NCBI RefSeq assembly: GCF_030817415.1
Contig: NZ_JAUSZI010000002.1
Location: 1,488,001-1,552,000, forward strand
Length of the DNA stretch: 64,000 nucleotides
Origin: Streptomyces umbrinus
Lineage (GTDB): Bacteria > Actinomycetota > Actinomycetes > Streptomycetales > Streptomycetaceae
Reading direction: 5' to 3'
The notes below the pieces were generated by a model, which was given only the letters and a program-made list of their open reading frames with translations, was not told the DNA's origin and did not search any database. The first letter of the stretch is position 1, and the number at the start of each line of letters is the position of its first letter. The position numbers were made by a program, and so were the translations under genes. Below are positions 7,755-17,584 of this stretch, in pieces.

Positions 7755-9499
7755 CCACCACCGGACGACAGGCGGCAAAGGAGTCCTCCGGTCAGCGCGT
7801 CGCCGACTGGTTCGACGGCCGCCTCGGCACCCACAGCCTCGGCAAGAAGTATCTGCGCAAGGTCTTCCCGGACCACTGGTCGTTCCTGCTCGGGGAGATC
7901 TGCCTCTACAGCTTCGTCATCCTGATCCTGACCGGCGTCTATCTGACGCTGTTCTTCCATCCGTCGATGAACGAGGTGACCTACCACGGCAGTTACGTCC
8001 CGCTGAACGGCGTCCGGATGTCGGAGGCGTACGCCTCGACGCTGGACATCAGCTTCGACGTGCGGGGCGGTCTGCTGATCCGGCAGATCCACCACTGGGC
8101 GGCGCTGATCTTCATCGCCGGGATGCTCATGCACATGATGCGGCACTTCTTCACGGGCTCGTTCCGCAAGCCCCGTGAGGTCAACTGGCTGTTCGGCTGG
8201 ACGTTGTTGTTCCTCGGACTCTTCGAGGGCCTCTTCGGCTACTCGCTGCCGGACGATCTGCTGTCCGGCACCGGAATGCGGTTCGTGGACGGCGCGATCC
8301 TGTCCGTGCCGATCGTCGGAACGTATCTGTCGTTCTTCCTGTTCGGCGGCGAGTTCCCCGGGCACGACATCATCGCGCGCTTCTACTCACTGCACATTCT
8401 GGTGATTCCCGGGATCATGGCGGCCCTGGTGGTCGCGCATCTGATCCTGGTCGTCTACCACAAGCACACCCAGTTCCCCGGCCCCGGGAAGACCGAACGG
8501 AACGTCGTGGGCGCGCCGTTCATGCCGGTCTACATGGCGAAGGCGGGCGGCTTCTTCTTCCTGGTGTTCGGGGTGATCGCACTCATCTCGGCGGTCGCCT
8601 CGATCAACCCGGTCTGGTCGTACGGTCCCTACCGCGCCGACCAGGTGTCCACGGGGGCCCAGCCGGACTGGTATCTGGGCTTCGCGGAGGGCCTGGTGCG
8701 CATCATGCCCGGCTGGGAGATCAACATCGCCGGACACACGCTGGTCCTCGGCGTGCTGATCCCGATCGTGGTCTTCCCGCTCCTGCTCATCTTCATCGGG
8801 GCCTATCCGTTCCTGGAGTCCTGGATCACCGGTGACAAGCGCGAGCACCATCTCCTGGACCGTCCGCGCAACCGGCCGATCCGCACGTCCATCGGCACGG
8901 CGTGGATCAGCATCTACCTCATCCTGCTCGCGGGCGGCGGCAACGACATCGTGGCCACCCGCTTCCATCTGTCGATCAACACGGTCACCTGGGCCGTCCG
9001 CATCGCGCTCTTGGTCGTCCCGGTCATCGTCTTCGTCGCGACCCGGCGCATCTGTCTGGCCCTCCAGCTCCGGGACCGGGAGCTGGTGTTGCACGGCCGC
9101 GAGACCGGCGTGATCAAACGGCTCCCGCACGGCGAGTACGTCGAACTGCACCGGCCCCTCTCCCCCGCCGAACTGCACACCCTCACCCAGCACGAGCAGC
9201 CCCGGCCGCTCGAAATCGGCCCGGCCGAGGACGCGAACGGCGTGCCGAGCCCGAACCACCGGATGCCGATGCTGCGTCTGCGGGCCCGGCTCTCGCGCGC
9301 GCTGTACGGCGAAGGCACCCAGGTGCCGAAGCCGACGGCCGAGGAGTACCGGCAGGCCCACCGGCCCAACGAGCACCTGGCCGACGAACACCCGGCCACC
9401 GAGCGCCCAGCCGTCGAACAGCGGCCGGGCGAAAGGCAGATGAGGGAGCATCAGGTGAGTGGGCGTCAGGTCAGCGAGGCGGGGCCTCCAGACGGCTGA
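7751..9499 (+). CDS. qcrB: Second, orphan cytochrome b subunit of a bc1-type complex
   Basis: A 582-residue membrane protein of the actinobacterial QcrB family. Two His pairs for the b hemes are visible: IHHW with MHMMRH, and SLHILV with VVAHLIL. The quinol-site motif PDWY lies in QPDWYLGF. Eight or nine membrane helices fit the family. The last about 120 residues are a cytoplasmic tail ending in short acidic repeats (ADEHPATERPAVEQ and similar) beyond the usual end. The GTG start follows AGGAGGGG and overlaps the sigma factor stop. No Rieske protein (QcrA) or cytochrome c (QcrC) gene is near, so this copy either replaces the housekeeping subunit or works in another quinol-oxidising complex. 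The gene ends 29 bases inside the converging pseudogene. Confidence 0.88.
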   Translation: MTTTGRQAAKESSGQRVADWFDGRLGTHSLGKKYLRKVFPDHWSFLLGEICLYSFVILILTGVYLTLFFHPSMNEVTYHGSYVPLNGVRMSEAYASTLDISFDVRGGLLIRQIHHWAALIFIAGMLMHMMRHFFTGSFRKPREVNWLFGWTLLFLGLFEGLFGYSLPDDLLSGTGMRFVDGAILSVPIVGTYLSFFLFGGEFPGHDIIARFYSLHILVIPGIMAALVVAHLILVVYHKHTQFPGPGKTERNVVGAPFMPVYMAKAGGFFFLVFGVIALISAVASINPVWSYGPYRADQVSTGAQPDWYLGFAEGLVRIMPGWEINIAGHTLVLGVLIPIVVFPLLLIFIGAYPFLESWITGDKREHHLLDRPRNRPIRTSIGTAWISIYLILLAGGGNDIVATRFHLSINTVTWAVRIALLVVPVIVFVATRRICLALQLRDRELVLHGRETGVIKRLPHGEYVELHRPLSPAELHTLTQHEQPRPLEIGPAEDANGVPSPNHRMPMLRLRARLSRALYGEGTQVPKPTAEEYRQAHRPNEHLADEHPATERPAVEQRPGERQMREHQVSGRQVSEAGPPDG

Positions 9500-12400
9500 T
9501 CCGCAGGGCGCCCCGGACCTCACCCGGGTGGCGGCTCTTCATCGTGACCCGGAGCCGGGTGCCGCGTACCGCGTCGAAGGTGACCACCGTCGGCGCGTCG
9601 GACGCGGTGGCCCAGTCGACGTCGGCTCCCCGCACGGGCCGATAGCGGCGCCCGTCCCAGGCGGCGACCTCCACCGAAGCGGGCAGGGAGTGCGTGGCGT
9701 CGACGGTGAAGGAGATCTCGATCCGGTCGAAGGAGCGGGCACGGCCCCACTCGACGGACACCCAGTCCTCCTCGCGGGCGCCGTCGAAGGCGGGCAGCAG
9801 GGCCGTGGCCGCCTTGAGGAACGCGTTGGACCAACCGGTGGCCGGGTCGCCGTCGACCATCGCGGCGGGCAGGGTGTCCGGACGGCCCGAGTAACTGGCG
9901 TCCGCCAGAGGGTAGTTGGGTGCGCCCGGTCCGGGGTCGGGAGCGAATCTGCCGCCGGGGTGAGGACTTTCGGGCGGTCGTGGCGCGGTCGGTCACGGTC
10001 GCCGTCCGCAGTCCGCAGTCCCGCCGAGCGTGCCCGAAGCGTGAGACTTCCGTCCTCGGTGCCGGAGCGGACGATCGCCAGGGCCTTGCCGTGGAAGGCC
10101 GTTCGGGTGCTCGCCTGGTAGCGCTCGGCGCTCTCCTCGCGCCCGTTGTCGACGCCGGCCAGCGATTCGCCGTCGACGTCGAAGGCGATGGAGTGGTCGG
10201 CGCCGGGCACCACCACGCCACGGGCGTCGACCACCTCGGCGGTCACGAAGCACAGCGAACGGCCGTCGGCGCCAAGGGACTTGCGGTCGGAGGTGAGGCG
10301 CAGCGCGTGCGGATCCCCGGCGGTGCGCAGGACATCGGTGGCCACGGTCCTGCCGTCACGCCGGGCCACCGCCTTCAGCTCGCCCGGCGCGAACGGCACC
10401 TTCCAGGTGAGGTGGAGTTTGCCCGCGCTGCCGTTCGGACTGGTGTAACTCCCCGGCCAGGGACCGCCGGTGACGGTCTTGTCGTCGCCCGTCGCCTCGA
10501 TGGTCTCCAGGTACGTACGCCCGTCGGTGGTCTTCTTCTCGTCGAACTTCCTTGTGCCGAGGGACTTTCCGCTGAGGAAGAGCTCGACCGTGTCCACGTT
10601 CGAGTACGCCCAGACGTCGACCACCTCGCCCGGGCGGTGGTCGGTCCAGTTCATCGGGAGCAGATGGACCATGGGCTTCTCGGTCCACTGGCTCTTGAAG
10701 AGGTGGTACATGTCCTTCGGGAAGCCGGCCGTGTCGACCGCGCCGAAGAAGGACGCCTTGACCGGGAAGGCGTCGTACGGCGTCGGCTCGCCGAGGTAGT
10801 CGATCCCCGACCACAGGAACTCGCCCGTGAACCACTTCCGGTCCCGGTCCTTCTTCAGCCCGTACTCGCCGCTCATCGTCCAGGAGGCGAGGTTGTTGTC
10901 GTACGAGGAGGTCGCGCGCCGGCCGGGGGTGTGGTCTCGCCCGTGTTGAGGCGCTCCGGCTCCTGGTACGCCCCACGGGTGGAGGTCTCGAACGAGGACT
11001 CCGACTCGAAGAGGAAGAGGCGCGGATAGCGGGCGTGCAGGGCGTCGACCGAGGCGGCGGTGTTGTAGTTGAGGCCGAGTCCGTCGATCTTGGCGAGGAT
11101 CAGGTCGGCAGGTGATCCGACGGCGGGCAGGCTGCGGCGCCGGTGGGAGCCGATCACGATCGGGCGGGTGGTGTCCAGCGCCTTCACCCCGGCGATCAGC
11201 CGGTCCGCGATACCGAGGCCCTCCGTGGAGGTGAACTCGGAGATCTCGTTGCCGATGGACCACATGATGACGGCTGGCGAGTTGCGGGCGGCCAGGACCA
11301 TCTCGGTGATGTCGGCGTCGCTGTGCGCGTCGAAGAAACGCCCGTGGTCGTACCGGTTCTTGCCGCGCTGCCAGCAGTCGAAGGCCTCCACCATCATCAC
11401 GATGCCGAGCCGCTCACAGGCCGCGATCACCTCGGGGACGGGCGGGTTGTGCGAGGTGCGCAGGGCGTTGACACCCATGCTCTTCATGATCTTCAGCTGG
11501 CGTTCCACGGCGTCCGCGTTCACCGCGGCACCGAGGGCACCCAGGTCGTGAGGGAGATTGACGCCTCTGAGCTTGAGGTAACGGCCGTTCAGGGTCGGGC
11601 CGTTGTCGGCGTCGACGGTGAAGTGCCGGATGTCGAAGGGGGTTTCGTAGGTGTCGACGGTGCGGCCGTCGACTCGGACTTCGGTCTTCAGGGTGTAGAG
11701 CGCTGGTGTGTCGATGTCCCACATCCGTGGGCCTCGGACGGTGAGGTCGTGTGTGACGGTCGCGGGGTCAGCGCCGACCGTGACGGTGGACGTCCCGCGC
11801 GCCACCGTACGGCCGTCCGGGTCGACGACCGCCGATCTCACCTCGGCCCGTCTCGCTTCGCCCGACGCGTTCACGACGCTCGTCCGCGCCCGTACGAGCG
11901 CGCGGTCCTTCCCGGTCTCCGGTGTCGTCACCTGGGTGCCCCACCGCTGGACGTGCACCGGGTCGGTGACGACGAGGCGGGCTTCTCGGTGGATCCCGCT
12001 GCCCGAGTACCAGCGGCTGCTGGGGAGCCGGTTGCGGACCTCGACCGCGATGACGTTCGGGGTGCTGCCGTCCGTGTGCAGCAGATCGGTGAGATCGAGG
12101 GCGAACCCCGTGCAGCCGTACGGGTGTTGGCCGACGAGCTGCCCGTTGCAGTACACGGACGAGTCCATGTAGACGCCGTCGAACTCGACGGAGACCCGCT
12201 TGTCCGCGTACGCCTTCGGGAGGGTGAAGGCGATGCGGTACCAGCCGAGGCCGCCGGGGAAGAATCCGGTGCCGCTGGTCGCGCCGTGCTCCGTGGTGGG
12301 GCTGAGCTCGATGCTCCAGTCGTGCGGTACGGCGATCCGCCGCCACGCCGAGTCGTCGTAGTCGGGCTCGGCGGCCCGGGCGTACGCGCCGGTGGGGTCG

Positions 12401-12525
12401 GTGAGGCCGGCCGGATCGACGAGCGCGAAGCGCCAGCCGTCGTGGAGCGGGACGGTCCGCCCTCCGGTGGCGGGCCGGGCCCGGAAAGCGGTGTCCGTCG
12501 GAGGTGCCCGCGAGGACGTAACCAT
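9471..12525 (-). pseudogene. Frameshifted glycoside hydrolase family 2 (beta-galactosidase-like) gene
   Basis: Read leftward from ATG 12525 the frame encodes a GH2 sugar-binding domain (HDGWRFALVDPAG, VPHDWSIE), an Ig-like domain and most of the TIM barrel, including SIGNEIS (acid/base Glu) and LFESESSFE (nucleophile Glu). It then runs to a stop at 10873. Around 10930-10945 the homologous sequence switches frame (TSSYDNNLASWTMSG and on through GEFLWSGIDYLGEP). A second break coincides with a tandem CGCAGTC duplication at 10007-10020. A third near 9960-9985 leads into PESPHPGGRFAPDPG and the carbohydrate-binding end. With three breaks this is decayed, although the first 550 residues could still be made. 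A LacI-type operator-like site lies just upstream. Confidence 0.82.
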
Positions 12526-12534
12526 CACCCCTCC

Positions 12535-12546
12535 GGTAGCGCTTCC
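12535..12546. promoter_or_regulatory. LacI-family operator-like site before the GH2 pseudogene
   Basis: GGTAGCGCTTCC has the GG-x-AGCGCT-x-CC layout of operators bound by Streptomyces LacI-type sugar regulators. It lies about ten bases before the start of the glycosidase frame. It is an imperfect relative of the CebR box at 19284. Which regulator binds is not known. Confidence 0.4.
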
Positions 12547-12659
12547 TTTCCAGCGCGTCGCATCGGCCCCTACGCGATCGGGTAGGCTGCCCACTGTGCG
12601 TAGCGAGAACCAAGCACGCACGATGCGCTGAGCGAGAACCAGGCCGGCGCACACCAATG

Positions 12660-12781
12660 CTTTCGGGCAACCGGGCAGGTTCCGTCCCGCCTGGTGCTGA
12701 GGGAGTAAGACCTCACAGGTCGCTGACCGGTGAGGCTTCCTGAGCCAGGAATCCCCCTGCTTCGGCTGGGGGAGGGTTCAA
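12660..12781 (+). mobile_element. Probable right-end remnant of an IS200/IS605-type (TnpB) element
   Basis: The segment ends with AGCCAGGAATCCCCC, a UUCG-capped hairpin (12753-12757 pairing with 12768-12772) and GGGAGGGTTCAA. This is the typical 3' end of Streptomyces TnpB elements, where the transcript forms the guide (omega) RNA scaffold and the bases after TTCAA form the guide. No TnpB or TnpA reading frame is next to it, so I read it as a solo end left by deletion. It stops about 30 bases before the phosphatase start. Recognition rests on memory of such ends, not on an alignment. Confidence 0.5.
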
Positions 12782-12811
12782 TGTGAGTGTGCGCAATGTG
12801 GAGTGGCGTCA

Positions 12812-15217
12812 ATGAGGAGCCACAACGAATCCTCGGACGACAGCCCGGGGTACCCGTTCGACGAGACCGCCACCGCGCGGGCCGTCATCGACGGCGACGG
12901 CATCCTCGTCGAGTGGAACGAGGGCGCCCGGCGCCTGCTCGGCCATGCCCCGGCCGAGGTCGTGGGCCTCCCCGCCGCGAACCTCCTGGCCCCGGACGCC
13001 GGAGCCCTGCTCCCCCCGTCGGCCGACCACCGCTGGAACGAGACACTCGCGCTGCGCCACCGGGACGGGCGGACCCTGAACGTATGGCTGCTCGCGCACC
13101 GGCGCAGCCCCGAGCTCGGCGACCGCAGCGACTGGCTCGTCGTCACCCCGCTGGAGAACGGCGAGCCGCGGACGGAGGCCGATTCCCTCTCCGCCATGTT
13201 CCTGGAGCAGTCACCCTGCGCCACCGCCCTCTTCGACGAACGGCTGCGGCTTCGACGGGTCAACGCGGTGATGGCCGAGTCGATAGGCCTCCCGGAGGAA
13301 CGTATCCGCGGGCTGCGCATCCCCGAGATCGGCGGCAGACCGCAGAACGACGAGCTCGAGGCGTCCATGCTCCAGGTGCTCCTGACCGGGCAGCGCCAGG
13401 ACGTACAGACCCTGGGCACCGGCAACACGGACGGCGCGCTGGCCTGGCTGGCGCGGATGGCGCCGCTGACCGACGCCGAGGGCCGGGTGGTCGGTGTCTG
13501 TCTGTCCGCCCACGACTTCACCGACCAGTACCTCGCCCGGGAGCGCCTCCAGATCGTGAACGAGGCGAGCATCCGCATCGGCTCCACACTCGACGTCACC
13601 CGTACGGCCCAGGAGCTGGCCGATGTCTGCGTGCCCGCGCTCGCCGACTTCGTCAGCATCGACCTCGTGGATCCGCCGGAGCACGGCGGCGAGCCGTACA
13701 CCGGCCCGATCTCCGCTCCCGTGAGCCTGCGCCGGGCCGCCCACCGGTCGGTGAACCCCGGCAATCCGGAGGCCGTGGTCAAGCTGGGCCAGATCGACGT
13801 CTACCCTGCCTCCTCGCCGCAGGCCGACTCCCTGGTCGCCGGTCGGCCCATCGTGGCCTCGGACCCCATGAGGACACTGGCGGACTGGCTCGCCTGGGAT
13901 CCGGCGCGCGGCGAGCGCGTCAGGGAACTCGGCATCCACACGACGATGTCCGTTCCGATCCAGGCCCGCGGTGCGACGCTGGGCGTCGCCGTCTTCACCC
14001 GGTTCCGGCGCCCCGACCCCTTCACCGCCGACGACGTTCTGCTGGCCGAGGAGGTCACGGCCAGGGCGGCCGTCTGCATCGACAACGCCCGGCGTTTCTC
14101 CCGCGAGCGCGAGACCGCGATCGCCCTGCAGCGCAGTCTGCTGCCCCGGACGCTCCCCCGGACGGCCGCCGTCGAGGCGGCCTCGCGCTATCTGCCCGCG
14201 GCCCGGGCCGGGGTCGGCGGCGACTGGTTCGACGTGATCCCGCTGTCGGGGATGCGCGTCGCCATGGTCGTCGGAGACGTCGTCGGCCACGGGGTTCAGG
14301 CCTCCGCCACGATGGGGCGGCTACGGACCGCCGTGCGCACCCTCGCCGACATCGACCTGGCACCGGACGAGCTGCTGACCCACCTCGACGACCTGGTCGT
14401 CCGGCTCTCCTCGGAGGCCGGCGAGGGAACCACGGGCGAGGTGGGAGCCACCTGTCTGTACGCCGTGTACGACCCGGTCACCCGCGTCTGCACACTCGCC
14501 CGGGCGGGCCACCCGCCACCGCTGATGCTGCGGCCGAACGGCTCGCCCGAGGAGGTCGACGTACCGCCGGGGCCTCCGCTGGGCCTGGGCGGGCTGCCGT
14601 TCGAGTCGGTCGAGCTCCGGCTGCCCGAGGGCACCGTGCTCGCCCTCTACACCGACGGTCTGATCGAGAGCCGCGACCGTGACCCGGACGAGAGCCGAGC
14701 GGTGCTGTGCCGGGCGCTCGGACGCAGCGCGGGCTCCCTCGACGAGACCTGCCACGACATCCTCCAGTCGCTGCTCCCGTCGACCGGCGCCTCCGACGAC
14801 GTGGCCCTGCTGCTCGCCCGGACGAAGGGGCTGCCGACCTCGCAGGTGGCGACCTGGGACATCCCCGCCGATCCGGCCCTCGTCGCCCCGATCCGCAAGC
14901 AGGCCGTTCAGCAGCTGGAGACCTGGGACCTGAGCGAGGCGGGCTTCACGACCGAACTGGTCGTGAGCGAACTCGTCACCAACGCCATCCGGTACGGCGA
15001 GCGTCCGATCCGGCTACGGCTGATCCACGACGCCACCACGCTGATCGTCGAGGTGTCGGACTCCAGCCACACCGCGCCGCATCTGCGCCGCGCCAAGATC
15101 TTCGACGAGGGCGGCCGCGGTCTGCTCCTGGTCGCCCAGCTCACCGAGCGCTGGGGCAGCCGTCACACCACCGAGGGCAAGACGATCTGGGCGGAGCTGA
15201 CACTCGGCGAGGAGTGA
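12812..15217 (+). CDS. PAS-GAF-SpoIIE phosphatase fused to RsbW-like ATPase
   Basis: An 801-residue signalling protein with five parts. Two PAS-like domains (about 20-115 and 120-245) are followed by a GAF domain (about 255-430). Next is a PP2C/SpoIIE phosphatase (about 435-660, metal ligands in GGDWFDVIPL and the VVGDVVGHG segment, late Asp in GASDDVALL). An HATPase_c anti-sigma kinase domain comes last (about 675-800, N box ELVTNAIRYGE, then GRGLLLV). Such fusions hold both the phosphatase and the kinase that set the phosphorylation of STAS anti-anti-sigma proteins, typically for SigF-type stress or sporulation factors. The cytoplasmic sensor domains presumably read a small ligand. I prefer ATG 12812 after GTGGAG; GTG 12803 is possible. 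It converges on the second sigma/lectin paralogue. Confidence 0.85.
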   Translation: MRSHNESSDDSPGYPFDETATARAVIDGDGILVEWNEGARRLLGHAPAEVVGLPAANLLAPDAGALLPPSADHRWNETLALRHRDGRTLNVWLLAHRRSPELGDRSDWLVVTPLENGEPRTEADSLSAMFLEQSPCATALFDERLRLRRVNAVMAESIGLPEERIRGLRIPEIGGRPQNDELEASMLQVLLTGQRQDVQTLGTGNTDGALAWLARMAPLTDAEGRVVGVCLSAHDFTDQYLARERLQIVNEASIRIGSTLDVTRTAQELADVCVPALADFVSIDLVDPPEHGGEPYTGPISAPVSLRRAAHRSVNPGNPEAVVKLGQIDVYPASSPQADSLVAGRPIVASDPMRTLADWLAWDPARGERVRELGIHTTMSVPIQARGATLGVAVFTRFRRPDPFTADDVLLAEEVTARAAVCIDNARRFSRERETAIALQRSLLPRTLPRTAAVEAASRYLPAARAGVGGDWFDVIPLSGMRVAMVVGDVVGHGVQASATMGRLRTAVRTLADIDLAPDELLTHLDDLVVRLSSEAGEGTTGEVGATCLYAVYDPVTRVCTLARAGHPPPLMLRPNGSPEEVDVPPGPPLGLGGLPFESVELRLPEGTVLALYTDGLIESRDRDPDESRAVLCRALGRSAGSLDETCHDILQSLLPSTGASDDVALLLARTKGLPTSQVATWDIPADPALVAPIRKQAVQQLETWDLSEAGFTTELVVSELVTNAIRYGERPIRLRLIHDATTLIVEVSDSSHTAPHLRRAKIFDEGGRGLLLVAQLTERWGSRHTTEGKTIWAELTLGEE

Positions 15218-15254
15218 CGCGCCCTGACCCCGGGGTGCCTGACGGACCCTCGGC

Positions 15255-17510
15255 TCATCGGCCGCCGTACCCGCCTCCGCCGTAGCCACCGCCTCCATAA
15301 CCGCCCCCGCCGTACCCGTATCCGCCTCCTCCATAGCCACCGCTGTAACCGCCTCCGTAACCGCTGCCACCGCCATAGCCACCGGCGGATCCGCCGTCGT
15401 ACCAGCAGTAGTAGCCGTAGCACACCCAGCTCGGAGCAGGGGCGGGCGTCGGGGGCGGAGGCGGTGGGAGCGTCTGGGAAGGCGCGGGCTTCGGCGGCGG
15501 GGGTGGTGTGCGGGTGGGCTCCGGGCTCGGGGCGCGCGTCGGCTTGGCCGTGTCGCTGTTCGTGTACGACGTGATCCACTCCATCTGGAGCGAGTCCACC
15601 GAGGTGTCGATCTCCCAGCGCTGGGCCTTGCCTTCGCTACGGGTCTTGAGGACCAGGCCCGTCTCCTCGTCCCCCGAGACGGGCGCCAGCGCGAGCTTCG
15701 GGCGCCCCAGGGGCACCAGGTTCCCCTCAAGGGTGAGGTCGTAGCGGACGGACACCTCATCCTTGTCGCCGTCGCACGGACCCAGCCTGACCGAGGAGGG
15801 GAGCCGGGAGTCGAGGCACAGGTCCTTGTCGGCCAGGCTGCGCAGCAGACCGTCGCTCTCGTACGCCCACTGCTGCCGCTCCGAGGAGCCGCAGGTGGCG
15901 ACGGTGGCCTCCACGCCCGCGGTGGCCTTGCCGTCGGCGATCCCAACGCAGTCGCCGCTCGCGACGTTGCGGAGCCGCCCGCTGAGGGTGCCGGTCTCCG
16001 TGCCGCCGGTGCCGACCCTGGTCGGCCTGGTGTCCGGCTCCTCCGACGCCGTTCCGGCATCCGAGGAGGAGGGCTGCCCCGTGCTGTCCCCGCCGGACCA
16101 CAGGGCCAGTGGCACGAGTACACAGCCGCTCACGGCAAGGATGGCCAGGGCGAGGTTGCGTCGGCGCGGGGAGCGCCTGCCGGGGTCGCCCGGGGGGGCG
16201 TCCGCATGCGGGGGAAGCCGTACGGCGTGGCGCGGACCCGCGCTGTGGAGGGCGGCGCCCGCACGGCGACCGGTATCCCGGTGGGAGCCTGCTCCCGAGG
16301 CCCTGGCCGTACTCGCCTGGCCGCTCGTAGTCGAGTGGGACCCGGTCACCGGACCGGGATCGGCGCTCGGACCGGCGGCCGAGTGGGCGCCGGCTCCCTG
16401 GTGACGGGCGAGATCCGGGCGGGGCGCGGGGCCCGGCGCATCGAAAGCCTGCAGGGGACTGGGCCCCCAGACGGAATCGGTGTCCGAGTTGGGATCGGCG
16501 TCAGAGGGGTGCCGCGAGGGATGTCCGGTACCCGGCTGAGGTACGGAACCCTCAACGGGCCCGGCCCCGGCGCCCGGCCGGGATCCCGCGGCCGCCGGGT
16601 ACGAGCCCCCACCCGGATGCGGGTCCATGCCCGGAGCCACCGACACCACGGGACCCGCCTGCGTCTCCTCCGCCCGGACCCGGCGTCCCGGCCTGGAGTC
16701 GAGATACCGCTGGGCCGCCCACCCGAGCACCCCCTCGGCCAGCAGGCCGGCGAGACGGCCGCCCGACTGGTCCAGCTGGCCGGCCGTGGACTGGCAGTGC
16801 GGGCAGCCGGCCATGTGCTCCTGCAGATCGGGGCAGATCCTGCCGCCGGGCCGGAGCGATACGTCGAGCAGCCGACTGTAGCGGCGGCACTCCTCGTCGG
16901 GGGCGAGTTCGCGATGGTTCTCCAGGCAGTTCTGGCGCAGCAGTTCCCGCGCACGTTCCAGCGCGACGGAAGCGTCCTCGACGGAGATTCCGAGCAGGCG
17001 GGCCGGTACCGCGAGATCCTCGGCCTCCACCTCTGCATGCCACAGAACACAGCGGGCGGACTCCGGCAGCCGATGGAACGCGCGCGACACGAGCCGCCTG
17101 TTCTCCGGCGGGAGAAGCCGGTCCGCGGCCCGGTCCTTGTCGTTCGGGTCGGACCGCAGCTCGGGATGGAGCAGCTCCCGGCGTTTGTCCGCGTCCCATT
17201 CGCCCGCTATTCGGCGCACGGTCACCAGCAGTTGCGGCCGCCACGCGGCCTTCGGACCGGTGTGCCGAACCGACTCCCCGAAGAGCCGGGTGAATGCGGC
17301 GGTGGTGAGCATTCCGGCGTACTGCGCACCGTTCGTGCACAGTCGGGCGTACGAGAAGACCGGCACCCAGTGCCGGGCGAGCAGTTCCCCGGAGGGATAC
17401 TGGGCGGGTGTCTTGCCCGAGCCCTTCTTCAGGTCTGCAGTGAGCCGTTCGTCCGTCGCATCGAACAGGCTTCCGGTTGTAGGGGAATTCGACGGGGTCG
17501 CGTCGCTCAC
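15255..17510 (-). CDS. Membrane-tethered sigma-like/zinc-finger protein with ricin-type domain and Gly/Tyr-rich tail (paralogue 2)
   Basis: This 751-residue protein has the same plan as the product of 3502-5373. The sigma-like part is at residues 40-205. The zinc motif is Cys208, then His232-x3-Cys236-x2-Cys239. A long Pro/Ser/His-rich linker spans 280-450, one membrane helix lies at 451-471, and a ricin-type domain at about 495-640 contains QQW and QRW motifs. A Pro-rich segment then leads to an unusual tail (about 695-751) made almost only of Gly and Tyr around WVCYGYYCWYDGG. The GTG start is nine bases after GGAGG; GTG 17516 is less well spaced. It converges on the phosphatase gene with a 37-base gap. 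Outward display of the sticky tail is inferred from the topology. Confidence 0.7.
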   Translation of the reverse strand: MSDATPSNSPTTGSLFDATDERLTADLKKGSGKTPAQYPSGELLARHWVPVFSYARLCTNGAQYAGMLTTAAFTRLFGESVRHTGPKAAWRPQLLVTVRRIAGEWDADKRRELLHPELRSDPNDKDRAADRLLPPENRRLVSRAFHRLPESARCVLWHAEVEAEDLAVPARLLGISVEDASVALERARELLRQNCLENHRELAPDEECRRYSRLLDVSLRPGGRICPDLQEHMAGCPHCQSTAGQLDQSGGRLAGLLAEGVLGWAAQRYLDSRPGRRVRAEETQAGPVVSVAPGMDPHPGGGSYPAAAGSRPGAGAGPVEGSVPQPGTGHPSRHPSDADPNSDTDSVWGPSPLQAFDAPGPAPRPDLARHQGAGAHSAAGPSADPGPVTGSHSTTSGQASTARASGAGSHRDTGRRAGAALHSAGPRHAVRLPPHADAPPGDPGRRSPRRRNLALAILAVSGCVLVPLALWSGGDSTGQPSSSDAGTASEEPDTRPTRVGTGGTETGTLSGRLRNVASGDCVGIADGKATAGVEATVATCGSSERQQWAYESDGLLRSLADKDLCLDSRLPSSVRLGPCDGDKDEVSVRYDLTLEGNLVPLGRPKLALAPVSGDEETGLVLKTRSEGKAQRWEIDTSVDSLQMEWITSYTNSDTAKPTRAPSPEPTRTPPPPPKPAPSQTLPPPPPPTPAPAPSWVCYGYYCWYDGGSAGGYGGGSGYGGGYSGGYGGGGYGYGGGGYGGGGYGGGGYGGR

Positions 17511-17584
17511 GTGCACTTTCCTCCATAGCCCCCGCAGAAATAGTCCATACCAAGGGGTAAGGAATTTTTCCTGCACGCTTACGG

